IMG/VR virus record: IMGVR_UViG_3300010430_000458
Location: 1 to 23,644 of that record
Source: a virus
DNA: 23,644 nucleotides
Direction: 5' to 3' (one strand)
Shown: positions 1 through 6,088 of the stretch, piece after piece
Layout: each line of letters begins with the position of its first letter
How positions within the stretch are numbered: position 1 is the stretch's first letter
Translations under genes and position numbers: made by a program
Notes under the pieces: model-generated
Databases searched by the model: none
Told to the model about the DNA's origin: nothing
What the model saw: the letters and a program-made list of their open reading frames with translations, nothing else

Positions 1-2117
1 AACCCGCGCAAGTCTCGCTTCATCAGATGATCAACGCAAGCTTTCCACCCGTCGCCGTGCATCCAGTCCCATCGCTGGCACCAATAGTCACGCCAAGCGG
101 GCAGCATGTCGCCCCGTGCGTCGCGCGGGTTGAAGTCTGACCACACCGCATAGTACCGGCGGCTGCTTCCGTCGAGCCTGATGGGGATGATGGAATTGGA
201 TGTCATCGTGCAATTGACAATATTGCGCACGCTCACCCGTGAGATGCCTTTCCTGTTTATAGGGATCGTCTCCGGCGGAGCGCTTGCCATCGGCTTCAGC
301 TTCGCGGCAATCTTCTTCGCGTCTTTGTAGTCACCCAGCTCGATCTCGTTAATGTGCAGGTACTTGGTGCTGAGTAGGTACTCGTTGAAGCCTTCCAGCA
401 GTTCTTCCCCGCTGATCACTTCCGCATTGTCACCCATCGCTTTGATGAGCGGATATAACAGGAAGTCTTTGCCGCACCCCTCACCGCCAGAAAGTATTAA
501 CGCGTGATTGATCTTGTGTTCTGGGTGCTGAAGCGTGTAGGCCATCCAGTTGAGCATATGCTCCTTATTCTCGCCCCAGTCGAGCACGTCCCAGTGATCG
601 AGCCACCAGCTACAGTCGCCCGGCGCGCCCGCTTCTTGGCTCTCGTCGCTCCATGTGTTGCCGTACGTCTTGCCCTTATGCTGGAAGATCTGAGGCTGTT
701 TCGGTGCATAGTCGAGATGATCTACCTTTTTCACAAGGCCTTCTTGCAATGCGCTTTTGCGGGCTTCTGCGTCCTGATCGCAATAGCTGTTCTGCATCGC
801 CTCGGCAGTGTAGAAAATGCGCGTGTGTCGGTCATAAAACTGATTGATGTCGCGCACGTAGACCAGCGCGTCGTAAAAGTCGGCAGTTTTTGCTCGCTCA
901 CCGTACCACTGCTTTCTAAGATCGGTGAGTATGTCCTTGAATGCCTGCGCGTTCCAGTCCATCAGATCCCGCACCTGATCATGCCAGACTTTTTGGTCGA
1001 TCTTTGGCATGGAGTCGACGTGCTTCAGGATCAACGCGGCAGTGTCGCGCGCTTCCTGACTCGTAGGCCGCTCTCGCCGGAGTCTGTCCAGCATTGAGTC
1101 AAGCGGGTCTGCCTTCGCTACCTGCGCGGGTGTGTCGGGCAAAAAGCTCACCATAGGCGGCGGAGGGACGACCGGAGCCGACGCTGGCGGAGGCGCTACC
1201 CCCGCAACGTCGCGGCAAAGCTGCCAAGTCCTAAGCTCGGTGTCAAAGCTTGGTCTAAAAGTGCGGATATAAGCCAGCAGATCAGCACCAGTCCGAGACT
1301 GACAAGCACCGTGGTGGCATTTAAAGCCGAAGCTTCCGTCAGCGTTCGTGAAGATGGCCGCACCATTGTCAATATGGTCAGTGTGCTCACCCACCCAAGG
1401 ACAAGTAATATCAAATCTACCATCGCTGCGTACCTCTTTAACCTGAATCTGTTCAACACTTAATAACGGGTGATCCGCCACGTCTGCGGCACCGTCAACA
1501 CGGGTGTCCCGTCGCTGTGCATCCAGATCGACGCAGAACGGCGCGGCAAGCTGCTCAAGGGTGACGCGCTGGAAGGGCGACCATGTCGTCAGTCGACACT
1601 TAAAAAGCCCCTTGCTGCGCTTGTTGTTGATGCCGTCAGGCAGCCTCACGTAACGCGTCACGCCTTTCATGCCGGGATCTTTCCCGTCTGGCGCGAGGCC
1701 TTGCGCAACGAGGCCGTCCAGAAGGTTCTCCACTCTGGCTCGATCTGTACATGGAGTTGCGAGGATGTACCCCCACTGCTCGGAGCCTTCGCTCGTCTCT
1801 AGCACCCAAGAAGGGGCCGGCAGGCGCTGGCAGGCCTCAACGGACAGTTTTTCTTTAACGTCGTCCAGAACGATGCAGTTAGTCTGCCTGAATAGCGCCT
1901 TGCGGCGTCTGGCGTGTCCGTTCTCGTCCGCGTAAAACAGCGAGATCGTGAAGTATTGATTCGTGTCCGGCTCGATTTGAGCGCGGCAAGCATAGTCACC
2001 CTTCCACGCCTGCATATGGCGGTCGGTTGGTATGTCATCGGGTGGATATGCGAAAGATGTGACGTGGGACCAGGGGGCATTCTCCCCGAATATAGCTGTC
2101 AAAAATTCCTGATTCAT
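1..2117 (-). CDS. Phage primase-helicase (AEP-type primase plus DUF5906-like ATPase), C-terminus beyond window
   Basis: The frame is open from an ATG at 2117 to the left edge, giving 705 visible residues, so the protein is partial. It probably primes and unwinds DNA at the phage fork. The N-terminal part resembles RepB/AEP primases: an hhhDD motif (IVLDD, about residues 82-86), a TSEGSEQWGY segment (about 108-117) and a RYVRLPDGINN segment (about 155-165). A Cys/His zinc-binding cluster follows (C239, H245/H248, C267, H268/H269, C272). After a Pro-rich linker (about 308-330) comes a superfamily 3-like or DUF5906-like ATPase: Walker A GGEGCGKD at about 544-551, a Walker B-like LHINEIE at about 587-593, and an arginine-rich SSRRYY at about 651-656 as a possible arginine finger. 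An AAGG ribosome site lies about 8 nt before the ATG. The gene is transcribed away from the other replication genes. Domain names are from recalled motifs, not a search. Confidence 0.88.
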   Translation of the reverse strand, partial: MNQEFLTAIFGENAPWSHVTSFAYPPDDIPTDRHMQAWKGDYACRAQIEPDTNQYFTISLFYADENGHARRRKALFRQTNCIVLDDVKEKLSVEACQRLPAPSWVLETSEGSEQWGYILATPCTDRARVENLLDGLVAQGLAPDGKDPGMKGVTRYVRLPDGINNKRSKGLFKCRLTTWSPFQRVTLEQLAAPFCVDLDAQRRDTRVDGAADVADHPLLSVEQIQVKEVRSDGRFDITCPWVGEHTDHIDNGAAIFTNADGSFGFKCHHGACQSRTGADLLAYIRTFRPSFDTELRTWQLCRDVAGVAPPPASAPVVPPPPMVSFLPDTPAQVAKADPLDSMLDRLRRERPTSQEARDTAALILKHVDSMPKIDQKVWHDQVRDLMDWNAQAFKDILTDLRKQWYGERAKTADFYDALVYVRDINQFYDRHTRIFYTAEAMQNSYCDQDAEARKSALQEGLVKKVDHLDYAPKQPQIFQHKGKTYGNTWSDESQEAGAPGDCSWWLDHWDVLDWGENKEHMLNWMAYTLQHPEHKINHALILSGGEGCGKDFLLYPLIKAMGDNAEVISGEELLEGFNEYLLSTKYLHINEIELGDYKDAKKIAAKLKPMASAPPETIPINRKGISRVSVRNIVNCTMTSNSIIPIRLDGSSRRYYAVWSDFNPRDARGDMLPAWRDYWCQRWDWMHGDGWKACVDHLMKRDLRG

Positions 2118-2214
2118 GCGTTGACCTTATTATATGACCATTGTGAAAAGGAAGCGCGGCAACCTGGTCAAAGGGCTGTCCACCGGTGGCCAAACCGATG
2201 TAAGCCGCACCCTC

Positions 2215-2243
2215 ATGCTAGTAACTTTTTATTAAAAACTCAA
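2215..2243 (-). promoter_or_regulatory. Candidate leftward promoter for the primase-helicase
   Basis: On the minus strand TTGAGT (2243-2238) and TAGCAT (2220-2215) are separated by exactly 17 nt, which fits a sigma70-type promoter. It lies in the 144-bp AT-rich gap between the zinc-ribbon gene and the primase gene and would leave a leader of roughly 90 nt. A perfect 10-bp palindrome (CCACCGGTGG, 2180-2189) lies in that leader and could be a protein or RNA control element. Nothing else convincing is visible in the gap; a 28-codon minus ORF and a 33-codon plus ORF there lack support. Confidence 0.4.
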
Positions 2244-2261
2244 ATAGCGAATACGACAAAA

Positions 2262-2558
2262 TTACGTTCTAGCCCGTTTCACTTGAGCTTTTAAGTTGCG
2301 CCTCACGCGCTTCAACTCTTCGACCTCTTTGTGCAGTTGATCTCTCTCATGCTTTAAGTGTCCAACCTGAAAAACGAAACTTTGTTGCTGTTTTGCTTCG
2401 CGCATCAAAAAATCAAATGGGTCGATAATCTTTTCGCAACTCTGGCATTGAAGCATTCGTGTATCTTCAACAACGAAAACGTTTGTGCAGCGACAGAGAC
2501 CCCTTGAGCGTTTTGGCTCTAATCGCAAGCTTGAAGAAAGGTTTATCACATCTGCCAT
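2262..2558 (-). CDS. Small zinc-ribbon and coiled-coil phage protein
   Basis: This 98-residue protein has a CxC-x13-CxxC pattern (C22, C24, C38, C41), as expected for a zinc ribbon. An IDPFDFL segment follows directly, then a highly charged heptad-like helix rich in Lys, Arg and Glu over about residues 50-95 (predicted coiled coil, basic tail). Small proteins with a zinc ribbon, a DPFD segment and a basic helix occur, as I recall, in other phages of environmental bacteria, without a known role. The basic tail suggests nucleic-acid contact, which is inference. GAGGAA lies about 9 nt before the ATG. It is the last of three small leftward genes before the primase and is AT-rich compared with the replication operon. 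Confidence 0.8.
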   Translation of the reverse strand: MADVINLSSSLRLEPKRSRGLCRCTNVFVVEDTRMLQCQSCEKIIDPFDFLMREAKQQQSFVFQVGHLKHERDQLHKEVEELKRVRRNLKAQVKRART

Positions 2559-2587
2559 TTAATTTTTCCTCGCGACAAATTAACTAT

Positions 2588-2821
2588 CTAGCTTTGTAAA
2601 TCTGACTCGAATTGAGCTACATCAACTTGACTGATATAGCTTTTCGCCTTCTCGATGTCGTTTTCATCAAGCGCTTTTTCTATTAGCTCAAGTCGCAGAA
2701 TTTCATGATCAAGAGACCAGGCGCGGCATAGATCGCTCTGAGCATATTTGCCTACAATATTGTGACCCTCTTTCGTCTCACTCTTAAAAACGAGAGTGGT
2801 GTACTTGGTTTTTATGCTCAT
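2588..2821 (-). CDS. Hypothetical small protein in the leftward early block
   Basis: I do not recognise this 77-residue protein. It looks soluble: there is no signal peptide or membrane segment, the first 30 residues are mixed in character, and residues about 40-70 look helical and acidic (IEKALDENDIEKAKSYISQ). A strong AAGGAG ribosome site lies 8-9 nt before the ATG, which supports translation. It sits 30 bp downstream of the 106-residue gene and 29 bp upstream of the zinc-ribbon gene, so the three are probably one transcript. The base composition is AT-rich relative to the rest of the window. Host-takeover or regulatory roles are common for such early genes, but nothing in the sequence shows one here. 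Confidence 0.7.
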   Translation of the reverse strand: MSIKTKYTTLVFKSETKEGHNIVGKYAQSDLCRAWSLDHEILRLELIEKALDENDIEKAKSYISQVDVAQFESDLQS

Positions 2822-2851
2822 TCTGCTGTCTCCTTAAGCGACAAATTTGCT

Positions 2852-3172
2852 TTACAGATCGCCATCAGTAAGTTCCACAAGGCCCAAAGAAAGTAAGAGA
2901 GCTTTTGCTGTTGGGTGGAGCTTAGCCTTATCAAAACGAGAAAGGTAAAAATTTGAATTACAGGCGTACTTGGGTTGATCATTCATGCCTTTATTAATTC
3001 GTTCATCCAGTTCGCGCTCAGACATTTTTAAAGGCAAAGTGATACTTTTAGTTTCGCGCTCAGCACTCAGCCTTTTCATTCGGTTAAGCCCAGCGGTATT
3101 ACCTGTTTCTGCGTAATGATCCGCTTCTTTTAACTCTTCTTTAGTAAGGTTTCGGTATGCTTTTAAAGTCAT
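2852..3172 (-). CDS. Hypothetical protein, first gene of the leftward early transcript
   Basis: This 106-residue protein is not recognised. The N-terminus is charged and helical (about residues 8-45, rich in Lys, Glu and Arg), and the C-terminus contains a hydrophobic helix (AKALLLSLGLVEL, about 88-100) that is too short and interrupted for a clear membrane span. No obvious helix-turn-helix is visible, so I do not call it a repressor, although its place as first gene from a divergent promoter would suit a regulator. GAGG lies about 10 nt before the ATG. The leftward promoter found at 3237-3208 would start transcription about 30 nt upstream. Confidence 0.7.
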   Translation of the reverse strand: MTLKAYRNLTKEELKEADHYAETGNTAGLNRMKRLSAERETKSITLPLKMSERELDERINKGMNDQPKYACNSNFYLSRFDKAKLHPTAKALLLSLGLVELTDGDL

Positions 3173-3207
3173 ATTTGGTTACCTCGACATTATTTAGCAT
3201 TGACCCC

Positions 3208-3237
3208 ATCTTAGACTCCCTAATTCCATTTTGTCAA
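3208..3237 (-). promoter_or_regulatory. Leftward early promoter
   Basis: On the minus strand a perfect -35 TTGACA (3237-3232) and a -10 TAAGAT (3213-3208) are separated by 18 nt. Transcription would begin near 3201, just ahead of the ATG at 3172. The -35 box is one arm of the inverted repeat shared with the rightward promoter, so one protein bound between them could control both. Confidence 0.6.
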
Positions 3238-3253
3238 ACTTTTATGTTGACAA
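3231..3253. repeat. 7-bp perfect inverted repeat, possible operator spanning both -35 boxes
   Basis: TTGTCAA (3231-3237) and TTGACAA (3247-3253) are perfect reverse complements separated by 9 bp. The arms contain the -35 hexamers of two divergent promoters, so the symmetry may simply be two back-to-back consensus hexamers. The 23-bp size and even spacing also suit a dimeric regulator. No repressor is identified in the window. Confidence 0.5.
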
Positions 3254-3275
3254 GCGCCATTTTATTCCCTAACTT
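3247..3275 (+). promoter_or_regulatory. Rightward early promoter of the replication operon
   Basis: A perfect -35 TTGACA (3247-3252) is followed 17 nt later by TAACTT (3270-3275), which keeps the key T, A and final T of a -10 box. Transcription would begin near 3282 and the first ATG is at 3308. It is the only good promoter seen ahead of the plus-strand operon. Confidence 0.55.
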
Positions 3276-3307
3276 TACCCTGCGAACTGAAAAACGAGGA
3301 AACGCAC

Positions 3308-3508
3308 ATGGCAGAACTGAATGGGGATCTGCGGGTGAAAGTGAGCAGTCAAGAGCTTGAGATTTTTATTCAGAAATCTGAGCGACAACTGCGCAAGCCT
3401 TACCCGCATTTTATCCGAGAAATCATCTCAGCATATAACGACGGGCGCTTACGCATCGTCCCCACTGAAGATCAAAAACGTGAACTTGGAGAACTTTATG
3501 AGCATTGA
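3308..3508 (+). CDS. Small protein, possible ribbon-helix-helix DNA-binding protein
   Basis: This 66-residue protein is the first gene behind the rightward promoter. Its layout is a short beta-like stretch (DLRVKVSS, about residues 7-14), a helix of about 13 residues, a turn (RKPYPH) and a second helix (FIREIISAYN) followed by DGRLRIVP. That order resembles Arc/MetJ-type ribbon-helix-helix regulators, and the tail resembles small phage proteins of that kind, but no family is assigned. GAGGA lies about 9 nt before the ATG. Its end overlaps the next gene by 11 nt. As the promoter-proximal gene beside an inverted repeat, it is a reasonable candidate for binding that repeat; this is inference. 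Confidence 0.65.
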   Translation: MAELNGDLRVKVSSQELEIFIQKSERQLRKPYPHFIREIISAYNDGRLRIVPTEDQKRELGELYEH

Positions 3509-3956
3509 ACAACAACTAGAGCGTATCGCAGTCGCAACGGAAGCAACGCTTGACGTGCTGCAAGGTTTGGCGGCAAAAGTGGAGCACATTGGGTGTGCAG
3601 TGGAGACTGTGCAGGCCGCAGAACCCACCGTCGCCCCAAAGCCACAGGCGCCTGCCCCTGTTGCGGCACCCCAACCGGCTGCGCCAGCGACTCAGATGGC
3701 TGCCCCTCCTGTTGAGGCACCCCCAGCAGCACCCGCAGCACCCGCAGCACCCGCAGCACCCGCAGCGCAGGTCGCGCTGACTCTTGAGCAGATGAACGAG
3801 CGCCTGATCGCAGAAGTGAAGCGGCTCACGGATGCAGGCGTCGAGGGCTACCCGAAGATCGTTGAGATTATGAAACAGTCTTTCGGTGTAGACGGCTTAC
3901 AGCAGCTCCCTGCGGAGAAGTACCAAGAGCTGCTTGACCAGGTAGCGCAGCTATGA
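3498..3956 (+). CDS. Ala/Pro-rich protein of unknown function in the replication operon
   Basis: I start this 152-residue protein at 3498, where GGAG lies 8 nt upstream. The same frame is open further upstream (from 3357), but that stretch overlaps the preceding gene heavily. The N-terminus is a helix (SIEQQLERIAVATEATLDVLQ, about residues 2-22) suited to oligomerisation. Residues about 40-92 are a disordered Ala/Pro linker that includes four perfect 9-nt repeats. The C-terminal 60 residues look like a small folded helical domain (LTLEQMNERLIAEVKRL onward). Similar helix-linker-domain proteins occur beside phage recombination genes, as I recall, without a known role. Its stop overlaps the start of the nuclease gene as ATGA, indicating translational coupling. 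Confidence 0.75.
   Translation: MSIEQQLERIAVATEATLDVLQGLAAKVEHIGCAVETVQAAEPTVAPKPQAPAPVAAPQPAAPATQMAAPPVEAPPAAPAAPAAPAAPAAQVALTLEQMNERLIAEVKRLTDAGVEGYPKIVEIMKQSFGVDGLQQLPAEKYQELLDQVAQL
3726..3761 (+). repeat. Four perfect 9-bp tandem repeats encoding Ala-Ala-Pro
   Basis: The unit GCAGCACCC is repeated four times in frame, with degenerate Pro/Ala codons on both sides. It encodes part of the disordered linker of the 152-residue protein. The unit differs from the tract in the ssDNA-binding protein gene (CCC rather than CCA for Pro), which suggests separate expansions. Confidence 0.85.
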
Positions 3957-5257
3957 GTCACGCGAGACTAGGACCAAGCAACCGCCGGTGGCCGCACTGC
4001 CCCGGCTCCGTGCGCGAGGAAGCCCGCTTTCCTGACGTATCGGGCGAGGCAGCGGTTGACGGCACAGGGTCGCATCTGCTGCTTGAGATGTGCTTAACAG
4101 ACGGGGCCGACGCTCGCCAGTACGAATTGATAGGAGTCGACCACCCAGAGAAGCCGGAAGGATGGCTCGTTGACGATGCGCGGGCAGAGCGGGTGCAGGT
4201 CTGCCTGGACTACGTCAAACGCCGCGTGAAAGAGCTGAAAGACACGTTCCCGAACGCCCTTGTCAATGTGCAGGCGGAGGCGAAGGCAGACGTCGGGGGC
4301 ATGTTTGGTCGCACGGATTGGTGGGGCACGGTGGACATTACGATTACCGCGCTAAATCCTGCGGGCGGGCTGCACTTCATCGAGATCATCGACTACAAAG
4401 ACGGTCGCGGATGGGTGGATGAAGTCGACAACTCGCAGCTTCTTTCATACTGCGCAGGGCAGATGCGCGCCTATGTCGGAAGCGGGCCGGAGTTTGTCCG
4501 TCCGTTTCGCACGGATCGCGTCGGCGGATGTCGCATGACGATTGTGCAGCCGAAGACTAGCAAGCCGATACGCCCTTACGACTGCTCTGCGCAAGCGGTA
4601 ATGTCGAGAGTGGAGAAGCTGGTAGAAGCTGCACGACTCACCGACGACCCGAACGCACCCTGCGTACCCGGTGAGTGGTGCCTGTGGTGCAAAGCGAACC
4701 CTAAGCGAGGCGGAGACTGTACCGCAGCGCTGGATGAAGCAATCGAAAAGGTGAATTTTATGACTACCGAAAATTCAGACAGCAATAGCTTAAGTCTGTT
4801 CGAGGCAGTACAGAAGGGGCTCACGGACGTAAAGGCGCTGGACGACACAACGCTTGCGGACGTGCTCGATGCAGAGGATGCGTTCCTCTCCGTCTTCGAT
4901 CAACTCCGAAAAGAAGCAGAAGAGCGCATCGAGAGCGGGGTCGAGATCCCAGGCTACGCGATGCAGCCGGGTCGAGGGTCACGCGTCTGGAATGAAGACG
5001 CCGAAACCGTGGAGAAAAAGCTCAAAGGTAAACGTCTCACCAAGGACGACATTTACCCACGCAAGCTGGCCTCTCCTGCGCAGATCTTAGGGCTGCCGGA
5101 TGACAAGCTTTCCAAGTCGCAGAAACAGCGCGTCGAGGAGGAGCTAGTTTCATTCAAGGCAGGCAAATTGAAACTAACCAAAGTCGCACGAAAGCAGCAG
5201 ACTGCTGAGCAGATGTTCGCTGACGTGCAAGAAGTCAAACCACTTTCATTCCTATAA
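3953..5257 (+). CDS. RecB/Cas4-like PD-(D/E)XK nuclease, DUF2800 family
   Basis: This 434-residue protein carries a full RecB-type nuclease motif set: GTGSH with H41, GTVD with D128, IIDYK with D147 and K149, and QLLSY with Q162 and Y166. One N-terminal cysteine (C16) and a C-terminal trio in a CLWC-x9-C arrangement (C243, C246, C256) match the pattern of iron-sulfur-bound Cas4/AddB nucleases. An iron-sulfur cluster is therefore likely, though not proven. The expected activity is 5' or 3' end resection of DNA for recombination or replication, working with the neighbouring ssDNA-binding protein. The C-terminal third (about 270-434) is helical and charged and ends with a TAEQMFADV peptide also found in the next gene product. 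The start overlaps the previous stop (ATGA), and an 10-nt gap precedes the next gene. Confidence 0.88.
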   Translation: MSHARLGPSNRRWPHCPGSVREEARFPDVSGEAAVDGTGSHLLLEMCLTDGADARQYELIGVDHPEKPEGWLVDDARAERVQVCLDYVKRRVKELKDTFPNALVNVQAEAKADVGGMFGRTDWWGTVDITITALNPAGGLHFIEIIDYKDGRGWVDEVDNSQLLSYCAGQMRAYVGSGPEFVRPFRTDRVGGCRMTIVQPKTSKPIRPYDCSAQAVMSRVEKLVEAARLTDDPNAPCVPGEWCLWCKANPKRGGDCTAALDEAIEKVNFMTTENSDSNSLSLFEAVQKGLTDVKALDDTTLADVLDAEDAFLSVFDQLRKEAEERIESGVEIPGYAMQPGRGSRVWNEDAETVEKKLKGKRLTKDDIYPRKLASPAQILGLPDDKLSKSQKQRVEEELVSFKAGKLKLTKVARKQQTAEQMFADVQEVKPLSFL

Positions 5258-5267
5258 GGACACAATT

Positions 5268-6080
5268 ATGCAACTCAAAATACATGGCATTTTATCTTTC
5301 CCGCACATTTTCCAGGCACGCGCAGTGCAGCAGGGAGATGATCCGAAGTTCAGTTGTGCGGTGTTGGTCGCCAAGAACGATCCGCAACTGGCACAGATTC
5401 AGCAGGCTATCGACACTGAGAAGGCGAACAAGTGGCCGACGGGATTCCCGGCTAAGGGCAAAGTCTGCTTGAAAGACTGCGCAGTTGAGAACCCGGACAA
5501 TCCGGAACTGCACAATTACATGGTGATCAGCGCGACATCGAAGGCGGATCAAAAGCCTATCGTCGTCGATGCGAACATGCAGCCCGTGCTTGATCCGTCA
5601 CTTGCCTACCCTGGCGCGATGGCGTGGGTGCAGATCAACACGTTCACGTACGACCTGCCCACCAGTAAGGGCGTTGGCGCAGGTCTGAACGGGGTCATGC
5701 TGACGGGGCAAGAAGGGCCACTTGGTCGTCTCGACAATCGACCTACGGCAGAGCAGATGTTCGGCGATGTCGGCGGCACCGCACCGCAAGCACCAGCAGC
5801 AGCACCAGCAGCACCAGCAGCACCAGCAGCACCAGCAGCACCAGCAGCACCAGCAGCACCAGCAGCACCAGCAGCAGCACCAGCAGCAGCACCAGCAGCA
5901 CCAGCAGCACCAGCAGCACCAGCAGCACCAGCAGCACCAGCAGCACCAGCAGCACCAGCTCCGGGATTGGTGATGACGGCAGCGGCGAACGGGGCGACAT
6001 ACGAGCAGTACACTGCGGCAGGCTGGACTGACGAGCAGATGATCGCGCAGGGCGTAGCAATCCGCCCGAGCTTCGCGTAG
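5268..6080 (+). CDS. ssDNA-binding protein, DUF2815/Enc34 type, with expanded Ala-Ala-Pro linker
   Basis: This 270-residue protein resembles the phage Enc34-type ssDNA-binding family (DUF2815). The N-terminal 150 residues fit the OB-fold region (GILSFPHIFQ near the start; AMAWVQINTFTYD at about 117-129; GVGAGLNGVML at about 135-145). Residues about 175-230 are an almost pure Ala-Ala-Pro tract, far longer than a normal linker. It ends in a distinct tail (YEQYTAAGWTDEQMIAQG and on, about 246-263). The layout of fold, disordered linker and C-terminal tail recalls bacterial SSB and T7 gp2.5, where the tail contacts partner proteins. AAGGA lies 8 nt before the ATG. It follows the nuclease by 10 nt, a common phage pairing of nuclease and ssDNA-binding partner. 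Without the tract the length is normal for the family. Confidence 0.85.
   Translation: MQLKIHGILSFPHIFQARAVQQGDDPKFSCAVLVAKNDPQLAQIQQAIDTEKANKWPTGFPAKGKVCLKDCAVENPDNPELHNYMVISATSKADQKPIVVDANMQPVLDPSLAYPGAMAWVQINTFTYDLPTSKGVGAGLNGVMLTGQEGPLGRLDNRPTAEQMFGDVGGTAPQAPAAAPAAPAAPAAPAAPAAPAAPAAPAAAPAAAPAAPAAPAAPAAPAAPAAPAAPAPGLVMTAAANGATYEQYTAAGWTDEQMIAQGVAIRPSFA
5790..5957 (+). repeat. 168-bp GCA/CCA tandem tract (9-bp unit) encoding Ala-Ala-Pro repeats
   Basis: The tract is made only of GCA (Ala) and CCA (Pro) codons, mainly in the 9-bp unit GCAGCACCA, with two or three places where an extra GCA makes AAAP. Near-perfect nucleotide identity, not just peptide identity, points to recent replication slippage. 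All unit changes are multiples of 3, so length can vary without breaking the frame. Other frames read as Gln/His-rich (+) and Gly/Ala-rich or Leu/Val-rich (-) and are shadows. Confidence 0.95.
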
Positions 6081-6088
6081 GAGGCCTC

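Noticed and set aside
504-1097. 197-codon plus-strand open frame
   Set aside because: It is antisense to the primase-helicase, whose Walker A, zinc-cluster and primase motifs lie in the opposite frame across this region.
1196-1459. Minus-strand frame resembling a small membrane protein
   Set aside because: It is an alternative frame inside the primase-helicase, over the zinc-cluster region; the hydrophobicity is a frame-shift artefact.
2135-2236. 33-codon plus-strand frame in the gap upstream of the primase
   Set aside because: It opposes the leftward transcript, has no good ribosome site and overlaps the palindrome and candidate promoter.
2852-3172. CI/Cro-type repressor
   Set aside because: The position beside divergent promoters suggested it, but no helix-turn-helix pattern is visible in the 106-residue protein.
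3357-3497. Upstream extension of the 152-residue protein to an earlier ATG
   Set aside because: It would overlap almost all of the preceding gene in another frame; the ATG at 3498 has a proper ribosome site.
5790-5957. CRISPR-like regular repeat array
   Set aside because: The units are 9 bp, uninterrupted by spacers and in frame with a protein; this is a coding microsatellite.
5722-5973. Plus-strand Gln/His-repeat frame
   Set aside because: It is the +1 shadow of the Ala-Ala-Pro tract within a well-supported gene.
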